The position numbers and the translations under genes were made by a program. A stretch of DNA of 40,040 nucleotides from Leifsonia sp. ku-ls (GTDB taxonomy: Bacteria > Actinomycetota > Actinomycetes > Actinomycetales > Microbacteriaceae). The DNA is taken from assembly GCA_003367665.1 (NCBI GenBank), contig QKXI01000011.1, positions 56,899 through 96,938 on the forward strand. The letters are read 5' to 3'. Shown in pieces: positions 34,115 through 40,040 of this stretch; position 1 is the stretch's first letter, and every line of letters begins with the position of its first letter. The notes below the pieces were generated by a model. That model saw only the letters and a list, made by a program, of their open reading frames with translations. It did not search any database and was not told where the DNA came from.

Positions 34115-34897
34115 ATGACCCTCACCGATATCGACTATCTCCTGCGGCTGCTGTTGGCAGCGGGCTGCGGGATGCTTATCGGACTGGAACGCCAGTACCG
34201 CTCCCGTACGGCAGGGTTAAGAACGCAGGCTCTGGTCGCGCTTGGTGCGGCGTCCTTCGTTTTGTTCGGGATTCAAGTCGGCACCCCGCAAGCACCTCTT
34301 CAGATCGCGGCGTATGTGGTCTCCGGCGTTGGCTTCCTCGGCGGTGGGGTGATCCTCCGGCAGGGATTTACGGTGCAGGGGCTCAACACTGCCGCGACAC
34401 TATGGTGCTCGGCCGCAGTTGGTTGCCAGGCCGCCGCCGGCCATGTGGTCCCGGCGCTCATTACGACAGGTATCGTGCTTTCGATCCACCTGCTCTTGAG
34501 GCCTCTCGGTCGGCTTGTCGACCGGGCGCCAGCCGCGAAAACCGACACAATCGGTGCATATGTGATCACAGTGCTCGTGGAAGACGAGAAAGAGCCCGAG
34601 GTGCGTGCGAGACTATCGGAGATCTTGTCCGCGCCGGATGTGATCGTCCAAGCGATGAGCAGCCACCTCGAGGGCAGCGAAAAGGGACACGAACTGTCAC
34701 GGCTCAACGCCGAGATCCTGGTCGAGGGAAACGGGTCGGCACTGCTGGATTCCGCCGTCACCCAACTCTCGGCCGAACCTCGCATCCGGGAAGTCTCATG
34801 GCAGTCCGAGGATCCCGAACCGATTCCGGTTCAGTCCCTCGAGGGGACGGGCCGTTTCGGAGTCCGATCGCTGTGGAAAAGACGAGGCGACGCCTGA
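34115..34897 (+). CDS. MgtC/SapB family membrane protein
   Basis: 260 residues. Four or five helices lie in the first ~140 residues with the family signature GMLIGLERQYRSRTAGLRT and GVGFLGGGVI. A soluble C-terminal ACT-like domain (about 150-235) follows. MgtC proteins support growth at low Mg2+ and inhibit the F1Fo ATP synthase in pathogens; many homologues are uncharacterised. It lies 40 bp after the MgtE-N/CBS gene and shares the M-box transcript. AGCGCAGAAGGG precedes the ATG at a somewhat long spacing. Confidence 0.9.
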   Translation: MTLTDIDYLLRLLLAAGCGMLIGLERQYRSRTAGLRTQALVALGAASFVLFGIQVGTPQAPLQIAAYVVSGVGFLGGGVILRQGFTVQGLNTAATLWCSAAVGCQAAAGHVVPALITTGIVLSIHLLLRPLGRLVDRAPAAKTDTIGAYVITVLVEDEKEPEVRARLSEILSAPDVIVQAMSSHLEGSEKGHELSRLNAEILVEGNGSALLDSAVTQLSAEPRIREVSWQSEDPEPIPVQSLEGTGRFGVRSLWKRRGDA

Positions 34898-34931
34898 TGA
34901 CCGCTGTTCCGATCGACTGGACCATGTGAGC

Positions 34932-35072
34932 ATGGACCTCCATGCGATCATTCCCCTCAGCATCGCCCTTGCCCTTCTCGTGTTGACGGGCAGCCTCGCT
35001 CTCATCGACGCCATCCGCGTGCGGCGCGCTCACCGTGATACGCGCCACGTGGAGCGCCACTCCCGTCGGTAG
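34932..35072 (+). CDS. Small single-pass membrane protein
   Basis: 46 residues: one hydrophobic helix (about residues 6-28) followed by an Arg/His-rich cytoplasmic tail. It starts 34 bp after the MgtC-like gene. No ribosome site is evident, and a ten-codon open frame ending ATGTGA lies just upstream and could couple its translation. MgtR- or MgtS-like small regulators of Mg2+ transporters have this build, but no sequence similarity is claimed. Confidence 0.5.
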   Translation: MDLHAIIPLSIALALLVLTGSLALIDAIRVRRAHRDTRHVERHSRR

Positions 35073-35755
35073 TGCTATCCAAAGGAACGGTGCGGCGAAG
35101 AAGGTCCCTCTCAGCCGCCCCCAGTGACGCGACTGCCGCTTTGAAGACGCCCGGTCCGACCGGTTCCCAGGTCTCCTGCCACGAGACCGTAATTCAGCGT
35201 TCGACGCCGATCAGCCGCGCTGCAAGGCCGAGACCGCTGGCCCAGCGCGGAGACGGCTCCGATCGGCCGTCGGAAGCACAAATAAGCCGACAGACGTGGA
35301 AAGCCCCGATGGGTACGGCGATGTCGGTCGTCGGTCAACTGTTGAGCTGCCGTAGGGGCAACTAGGCAAAGCATGACCGCTCACCAGCGCGGAGTCGACG
35401 CGGCGGGCGGACCTGTCGGTCGCGCCGCCGGTGGGTCGACGGTCACGTCTACGGCGCAGTCCGGGTCGGTGTCGCCGGCCAGGCAGTTCGAGACTTCCCC
35501 TGTCGGGTCTGTCGGGGTGGCGACCACATTTTGCAAGACCCCGCCCGCGCCCTGCAAGTGGATGTGAAGTTCATCGAACCGCTTATATCTGGGGAGATCG
35601 ACTGGCAGTTGACGTCAAGCGATCCTGGACGTCGCCCGCGTCGCCTCCCTTATCCTATCGCGTCGTTGAGGCGAGTATCGTGTTCGCTGGCGTGCCGGGA
35701 AGTCTGGTCGGCGAAGCGATCCGTGGGATCGTTTCCGATCCAGCCTAGGAGCCAG
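35073..35755. other. Spacer with possible decayed coding sequence
   Basis: No intact gene is supported. On the minus strand an open frame from about 35590 to the TGA at 35381 reads like protein (DELHIHLQGAGGVLQNVV followed by a Thr/Asp/Pro-rich part with two Cys) but has no convincing start. GATCC...GGATC-type short inverted repeats lie near 35717-35742. Promoter for the following permease is not clear. Confidence 0.35.
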
Positions 35756-37164
35756 ATGCCCAGCACATCCGAGTCCACGCAGTCCCACCGGCCCGTGGCT
35801 TCACGCGGCTTGAGTCTCGCGGCCTGCTGTTGCTCGCTTTCGCTTTCGCGGTGATGGCCGATCCCGTCTCATCCGTGGCGTACGCGGTCGAGGCTGCCCT
35901 GCGCGCCTTGAACGGCGACCTCGCGCTCCTGCTTCCGACGATGAGTCTGGTGGTGGCGATCATCGCGTTGGTGATCGTCAACTACCGCCAACTGGTAGCA
36001 CGTTATCCGCACGGGGGCGGCGCGTCGGCCGCCGTCGGTGAAGCCTTCGGGGATGGCTGGTCGTTCATTCCTGTGGGTGCCCTGGTGGTCGACTTCGTCC
36101 TGACGATCGCGATCAGCGCGTCGGCCGGCGCCTCGGCGATGATCGCCTACCTTCCTGCGCTGGCTCCCTACCGGCTTGCCCTCGCGTTGGGCCTCGTGGT
36201 CATCGTCGGCGCGCTGACCTGGTTCGGCCACCTCGGCCGACTCCTTTTCGCCGTATTGACGATCGCGTTCATCGTGGTCGCCGTCGCTGTCCTGATCTTC
36301 GGACTGTTCGCCCACCCCCAACCCACTGGCACGATCACCAACACGCCAGGACACGCGGTGCCGCTGGCGATCATTCTGGCGTTCCCGGTCGCGATGGCTC
36401 TCGCGACCGGGGTCGAAGCGCCCTCGTCGGCGATCGCCCAGCTCGGTCAACTGGACAACGACGGCCGCCGCCGATTCGGCCAGGTGACCCTCATGCTGAC
36501 TCTTCTGGTGGTCGGAACCATCACGCTCGGAATCGCCGCCGAAGCCAGCCACCTGCGGGTTGGAATCCCGCCAGCCGAATCCACCCAGATCGCGGAGTTG
36601 GCTCGCGTCGCCGCCCCGGCACCGGTGTTCGCGGCCTTCCAGCTCGTCACGGCGTTGCTCTTGCTTTCTGCGGCGAGCTCCTCGTTCCAAGCCGGCCCCG
36701 GCTTGTTGAAGGCTTTGGCCGGCGCAGACACCCGCAACGCGAACGCGCGCGGAATCCTGCCGAAAGTCTTTGGTCGAGTGAACCGCCACCACACGCCGTA
36801 TTGGGGAGTGGCGGTCTTCATCGTGCTACCTGGGGCCATCACCGCGGTTGCCGGCGGCAACGACCAGGAGCTGGTGCTCTTCTACGCGGTCTCGGTGTTC
36901 CTGAGCTTTCTCGCCGGCCTCATTGCGATGGCGAGATTCTCCTGGCATGAGCGAAACTACGGTTCTCTGACTCTCAACCTTCTGGGCGCCGTGGTGGTCG
37001 CTTTCACGCTGATCGCCAACCTGGCACGGGGCTGGCCCATCATCAGCCTCGCTGCCGCATTGGTGGTCGCCGGGGCGTTGTTTGCCCTGTGGGTTCGGAA
37101 CGGTCGACCGGCCGGGATCCGCAACGCGTCCGCCGAAGCCGAGCAATACGAACCGGAGTCGTGA
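35756..37164 (+). pseudogene. APC-family permease, probable N-terminal frameshift
   Basis: The body (35830-37164, 444 residues) has ~11-12 helices and the amino acid/polyamine/organocation (APC) pattern MADPVSSVAYAVEAAL in helix 1 and NYRQLVARYPHGGG after helix 2. It lacks a normal start: the frame opens at 35749 without ATG or GTG, and TTG 35830 has no ribosome site and sits inside helix 1. A strong AGGAG plus ATG at 35756 lies in another frame and reads MPSTSESTQSHRPVASRGL, a plausible N-terminus. A single indel near 35800-35825 would join them. Substrate is unknown. Sequencing error, true decay or recoding are all possible. Confidence 0.75.
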
Positions 37165-37165
37165 T

Positions 37166-37360
37166 GTCCTGCCGGATAACGTTGACTGGCGTGACCGGAC
37201 CTACCGCGGCCACGCCGCGATCCAGGACGTGCCGATCTTGTTCCAAAGGATGAACCCGCATCTGGGTGACCGCTCGCCCGCGCGCGTGCTGTACGAGGAT
37301 CCCTTCGAGGAGGCTGGCCCCCGCGTCCTGGCGGCCGCGAACACCGTCGTCGGCGCTTGA
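37166..37360 (+). pseudogene. Remnant of an Xre/MbcA-type antitoxin
   Basis: About 64 residues with no start codon. The C-terminal part FQRMNPHLGDRSPARVLYED, then AGPRVLAAANTVVG, aligns with the intact antitoxin at 20846 (FKGMNPALNDASPARVLREG). The N-terminal DNA-binding half is missing, probably lost when the permease gene became its neighbour. Its TGA overlaps the ATG of the toxin remnant by one base, retaining the antitoxin-toxin order. Confidence 0.7.
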
Positions 37361-37600
37361 TGCGGGCCCCTGCGATCACGGTGGTCGACGCGGCCGACCG
37401 CACCGTGTTGCGCGTCGTCCGCCTTGATCGACCGCCATCACGCGGGACACCAACGCTGGGACGACGGGAACCGGGGTCTTCCCAACGGTCTGCGCCAGGG
37501 ACTTACTTTCGGGCTGCTATATCGAGGTCCTCGCATACCCCCCGGCGTCGAGCTGGATGGCGACCGTGGGTGCGGGCACTTTACATGGCGCTCCCACCCG
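37360..37600 (+). pseudogene. Remnant of a RES toxin
   Basis: From the ATG at 37360 the frame reads VVDAADRTVLRVVRLDRP, like RES N-termini. A frameshift near 37430 leads into HQRWDDGNR and TFGLLYRGPR (about 37445-37535), which resemble the GRWDD and RTLYTGES segments of the intact toxin at 21235. After that similarity fades. The domain is incomplete, so the toxin should be inactive, consistent with loss of its antitoxin's N-terminus. Confidence 0.5.
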
Positions 37601-37660
37601 CGGCCCGACCTTTGGACGCCAGGGCGATCCGCCCAAGAATGCAGCCCTTGCGCGTAGGGA

Positions 37661-37674
37661 GATGGTGCAGATAA
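37661..37674 (-). repeat. Right terminal inverted repeat of the element
   Basis: GATGGTGCAGATAA; its reverse complement TTATCTGCACCATC matches the left end at 12 of 14 positions. It lies two bases inside the point where ligD sequence resumes. Confidence 0.65.
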
Positions 37675-37676
37675 GG

Positions 37677-38069
37677 ATCAAAGTGAAGCACCGCGACACA
37701 TTTGAAGTCGTTGCGGGAGCGGTCACCGGCACGTTGACCCAACCGGGCGAGCTGATCCTCGGTCGGTATGAGGGCGACGAGCTGCGGATCATTGGCCGCA
37801 CGACACCCCTGCGGCCTACGGCTGCCCGCTCGCTCACTCCCCTACTCCGACCCGCATCAGCGGATCATCCGTGGCCCGACGTCATCTCGTCTCGCACATA
37901 CGACCGCTTCCAGCCCAAACGCGAGACCAAGCTCACGTTGATCGAGCCACTCACTGTCGAAATCTCCGCGGACACTTCGATCGTTGGCGGCACAATTCGC
38001 CATGCGGCACGGTTCGTCAGGGCTCGCCCCGAGGTATCTCCCGACGACGTGAGCAGGCCGCGCCCCTAA
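37677..38069 (+). pseudogene. ligD: LigD, C-terminal part (motif V and OB-fold)
   Basis: 130 residues starting IKVKHRDTFEVV, the ligase motif that follows RDW at 26467. The OB-fold follows with GELILGRYEGDELRIIGRT, DHPWP and a closing FVRARPEVSPDDV. An open frame continues upstream into the element (to 37557) but that part is not ligase-like. Joined to 24986-26467 the product would be 624 residues, normal for a polymerase-ligase LigD without nuclease domain. The TAA overlaps the convergent stop of the parB-like gene. It cannot act alone as it lacks the catalytic lysine. Confidence 0.92.
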
Positions 38070-38554
38070 ACTCTGTTAGTTACAGAGTCACGGAGTTGCG
38101 CCTCGTCGTTTCCATTGAGCTCGTTGAGGTGCGGGATCAGGAGGTCGATCGCGATCCGGATGAGGGTGTTCTCGGTGATCCGCTCCCCTGCCCCGGGCGT
38201 CTTTGCTCGATTCAGCTTGCGCGCGTACTCCGTGAGCGTCTCGTACTGCTCCTCGCGAAGACGCGTCTCCTTGCGAACGAACCGCAGATACAGGGGCTCT
38301 CCCCCGGCCGGCGCCGGGACGACAGGGGCCGGCGCCGCGGCCGCGGCGGGCTCGGCAGCCTTCTTGGGCTGCGCAGGCTGCCGCTTTCGAGGCGGCGCTG
38401 ACTTGACCCGCGGCGTTTCAGCCCCCGGAGCGGCTACCGCCTGCGGGGCCACGACAGGGTCAAAAGCCGGCGATGTGTCGCCCTGTCGCTGCAGCGGCTC
38501 GACGTCATCAGTGTCGATCTTTTCGAGCAGCGTCGAGAGGTCCTTGCGGCTCAT
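38066..38554 (-). CDS. Small ParB-like partition partner of ParA
   Basis: 162 residues. A short N-terminal segment (MSRKDLSTLLEKID) that could contact ParA is followed by a long Pro/Ala-rich linker (about 30-85). A C-terminal domain follows, LYLRFVRKETRLREEQYETL then RITENTLIRIAIDLLI, with the strand-helix-helix pattern of ribbon-helix-helix DNA-binding proteins. Class Ib partition partners are small proteins of this kind that bind repeats near parA. Its ATG overlaps the parA stop by one base. Its probable sites are the TTACAGAGTT repeats at 39244-39555. Confidence 0.75.
   Translation of the reverse strand: MSRKDLSTLLEKIDTDDVEPLQRQGDTSPAFDPVVAPQAVAAPGAETPRVKSAPPRKRQPAQPKKAAEPAAAAAPAPVVPAPAGGEPLYLRFVRKETRLREEQYETLTEYARKLNRAKTPGAGERITENTLIRIAIDLLIPHLNELNGNDEAQLRDSVTNRV
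38070..38088. repeat. Inverted repeat at the ligD/parB convergent end
   Basis: ACTCTGT (38070-38076) and ACAGAGT (38082-38088) form a perfect dyad with a five-base centre. Same core as the partition repeats at 39244-39555. It overlaps the last codons of the parB-like gene and could be an outlying binding site or a terminator hairpin. Confidence 0.5.
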
Positions 38555-39216
38555 CAGATTGCTCCTGCCTGAACGGGGGCGTTTGCCCAGATGGATTGAA
38601 GCTCGAGCGCGACCGAGTTGTAGTCGAAGATCGCGGCCCGGTTCTGTCGCGTATCCGTGTAGTCCGTTACGACGCGGCCATTTACGGGCGCGTCAGTGAC
38701 GCTCGCCGATTTGCGGACGTGGTTCTTGAACCGAGCGAGACCCAGGTTGTCGACGATGGACTCCCACTCCTGGAGGTGTGCGTCGCCACGTCGTCGGTCG
38801 ATGTTGTTCAGCAATACGCGATAGTCGAGCTGACGAGGCTCTACAAGGGACTTCACGGTCCGCACCAGCGGCTGGATCGCAAGCGGCTCAGGCGCGAGAG
38901 GAAGGATGACGAAATCCGCGGAGTCGAGGACGGCAGAGAGCGTCGCAGTCGCTTCCAGGTTGCCGGGCGTGTCGACAAAGACGAGGTCATAGGGCAGCTC
39001 TCGCAGGCGAGCGAGGTTCTTGGGATCTACGTCGGGAGCGAAGTCGAAAGGTAGGTCCTCCCCCGCGTTGCCGGCCCACCATGTGGTCGACCGCTGCCCA
39101 TCGGCGTCAACAACGAGCACATCATTCCCAGCTTTGGCGAGCACAGCCGGCAAGTTCATGACCGTCGTCGTCTTGCCTATGCCGCCCTTTTGGCCCGCTA
39201 CAGCAACGATTTTCAT
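38554..39216 (-). CDS. parA: ParA-family partition ATPase
   Basis: 220 residues with the deviant Walker A KGGIGKTT (10-17) and VDADGQRSTTWW (about 40-51). The Walker B region is LVFVDTPG (about 86-93), and the closing LLNNIDRRRGD loop is typical of ParA/MinD proteins. The short length without an N-terminal helix-turn-helix places it with class Ib ParA. It segregates plasmid copies by ATP-driven binding to the nucleoid. The ATG at 39216 is preferred over the TTG four codons upstream. The repeat field directly upstream is probably both centromere and operator. Confidence 0.93.
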   Translation of the reverse strand: MKIVAVAGQKGGIGKTTTVMNLPAVLAKAGNDVLVVDADGQRSTTWWAGNAGEDLPFDFAPDVDPKNLARLRELPYDLVFVDTPGNLEATATLSAVLDSADFVILPLAPEPLAIQPLVRTVKSLVEPRQLDYRVLLNNIDRRRGDAHLQEWESIVDNLGLARFKNHVRKSASVTDAPVNGRVVTDYTDTRQNRAAIFDYNSVALELQSIWANAPVQAGAI

Positions 39217-39243
39217 AGTGACATCCAATCTGTAGGTTCGGAA

Positions 39244-39555
39244 GTTACAGAGTTGCGCCCGCGGCGTTTTGCAAACTCTGTATGTTCGTGAGTTTGGAAG
39301 TCTGCGAGTTCGCGACTAACAGACTTCGAGAGTTCGTGACTTTGTAAGTTACAGATTCATCTCCAGCGACTGCACTCTGTAAGTTCCGAAGTCTGGCACT
39401 TCCGTACTTCCGTACTTCCGTACTTCCGTACTTCCGTACTTCCGTACTTCCGTACTTCCGTACTTCCGTACTTCGGAACTCTGTAACTCCGAGAGTAGGC
39501 TAACACACACTGTGGCAGAAGTTACAGAGTTCGTGACTTCGTGACTTACAGAGTT
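39244..39555. repeat. Partition-site repeat field upstream of parA
   Basis: Seven copies of a TTACAGAGTT-type motif are seen in both orientations, at 39244-39254, 39274-39282 (reverse), 39348-39355 (partial), 39374-39382 (reverse), 39477-39487 (reverse), 39521-39531 and 39546-39555. Shorter GTTCGTGAC and ACTTCG repeats lie between. The field fills the 345-bp gap between parA and the next gene and has no open frame. It is the probable centromere; a replication origin with iterons is an alternative. Confidence 0.7.
39398..39469. repeat. Nine perfect tandem ACTTCCGT repeats
   Basis: The 8-bp unit ACTTCCGT occurs nine times without a mismatch (72 bp), then a degenerate unit ACTTCGGA. It sits in the centre of the partition repeat field. 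The array is likely variable in length by slippage; it may space or bind the partition protein. Confidence 0.9.
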
Positions 39556-39561
39556 TGGAAC

Positions 39562-40040
39562 TTACAACACACGGAAGAGTTCGCCGAGGGTGACAGCTCG
39601 GTCGCTGTGAGCAGATCCGGCCTTGTTCACTACGTACGTGTCGTGGTCATCGGCGGTCGCCGGGGGAGCGAAGCGGATCGTAGTCGAAGTGTTCAGATCA
39701 GCTTCGTCTGGGATGTCAGCCTTCTGCTTCGCGTTGATCCAGACTATGTCGCCATGGTCGAGCTCGACGCGGTCGAGCTGCCAGCCCCGGGTGATGAGGA
39801 TTTCGTGTACCTGCTGCACTTCGGTGTGGAGCTTGCGTACGACGGCGGGGAAGTCGGCGGGGTGCATGCCTTCGCCGAGGAGGACGTCGGTGATGCGCCG
39901 CCGTTCGGTGGCGCGACGTGTGCGCTGCGCCTGGAGTTCGTTGGCGGTCTGCTGATGGATCTCTCGGATGGTGGTGTCGATCGACTGGCGTTCCGCGGCG
40001 GTCGGCGCCAGCGGCCGGCTTCCGTCGTGTTGGGCGGGGG
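39562..40040 (-). CDS. Unknown plasmid protein, partial (runs off the right edge)
   Basis: About 159 residues; the frame is open to the window edge. It has a helical, Arg/Gln-rich upstream part (AERQSIDTTIREIHQQTANE, then RTRRATERRRITDVLLGEG). A second part follows, with HPADFPAVVRKLHTEVQQVH, GWQLDRVELDHGDIVWI and a C-terminal VTLGELFRVL. An ATG at 39867 exists, but the sequence before it is equally protein-like, so the gene is longer. No family recognised. It is upstream of the partition repeats on the same strand as parA, a position often held by replication or accessory partition genes. Confidence 0.65.
   Translation of the reverse strand, partial: PAQHDGSRPLAPTAAERQSIDTTIREIHQQTANELQAQRTRRATERRRITDVLLGEGMHPADFPAVVRKLHTEVQQVHEILITRGWQLDRVELDHGDIVWINAKQKADIPDEADLNTSTTIRFAPPATADDHDTYVVNKAGSAHSDRAVTLGELFRVL

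Larger units (their letters stand above)
26468..37676. mobile_element. ~11.2-kb tyrosine-recombinase element inserted in ligD
   Basis: The host gene breaks after GGACTGG (to 26467) and resumes at ATCAAAGTG (from 37677). Joining these restores the LigD frame through W-I-K-V-K-H-R. Ends carry inverted repeats: TTAACTGCACCACC on the left and, on the minus strand at the right, TTATCTGCACCATC (12 of 14 identical). Two tyrosine recombinases lie at the left end reading inward, as in Tn554-like paired-recombinase elements. Cargo: M-box RNA, Nramp-related transporter, MgtE-N/CBS protein, MgtC-like protein, permease and a decayed RES toxin-antitoxin pair. Only GG is shared by both junctions, so no clear target duplication is seen. 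Confidence 0.85.

Noticed and set aside
37082-37360. Complete second antitoxin gene
   Set aside because: The upstream half of the frame lies inside the permease coding sequence and only the C-terminal domain is antitoxin-like.
39398-39469. CRISPR array
   Set aside because: The repeats are 8-bp direct tandems with no spacers, and there are no cas genes.

Overview
The window is high-GC, with GTG and TTG starts, ResB/CcsB cytochrome c maturation, a DUF3566 protein and actinobacterial-type LigD and RES/Xre families. This points to an actinobacterium, probably Micrococcales and Microbacteriaceae-like (the family level is inference). A ParA / small DNA-binding partner pair with an iteron-like repeat field at the right end indicates a plasmid or plasmid-derived replicon.

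Region 1 (1-19145) is a copper-handling and envelope island. It holds a partial CopA ATPase, CopZ, a Tat-exported multicopper oxidase, a DUF305 lipoprotein, a DUF6153-like membrane protein and a second multicopper oxidase fused to a DUF4396 membrane domain. It continues with CcdA, ResB, CcsB and TlpA (cytochrome c maturation and thiol redox), a dedicated Lgt, an F510_1955/BNR-type lipoprotein and four secreted putative peptidoglycan hydrolases (two M23, two M15-like). Five matching 17-bp ATAC...GTAT dyads, resembling CsoR-type copper operators, lie before copZ (two), the DUF6153-like gene, the DUF4396 oxidase and one M15-like gene. They tie the metal genes and at least one wall hydrolase into one probable regulon. 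No csoR gene is seen in the window.

Region 2 (19146-24985) is accessory plasmid DNA: a nearly gene-free kilobase, a ribbon-helix-helix-like protein, an intact Xre/MbcA-RES toxin-antitoxin pair and several small unknown genes. One divergent pair shares an actinobacterial LexA (SOS) box. Several starts here look leaderless (TANNNT 6-7 nt before the start codon).

Region 3 (24986-38069) is a ligD gene (primase-ligase type) split in two. Codons 1-494 are at 24986-26467 and the last 130 codons at 37677-38066. Between them sits an ~11.2-kb element bounded by short inverted repeats and carrying two tyrosine recombinases. Its cargo is an M-box (Mg2+) riboswitch, an Nramp-related transporter lacking the canonical Nramp metal-site motifs, a soluble MgtE-N/CBS protein, an MgtC-like protein, an APC permease with a probable N-terminal frameshift, and a decayed Xre-RES pair related to the intact one in region 2. 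Direct joining of the flanks restores the ligD frame through the conserved W-[I/L]-K-V-K-H-R motif.

Region 4 (38066-40040) is the partition locus: parA, a small ParB-like partner, a 330-bp field of TTACAGAGTT repeats in both orientations enclosing nine perfect tandem ACTTCCGT units, and a partial unknown gene running off the right edge.
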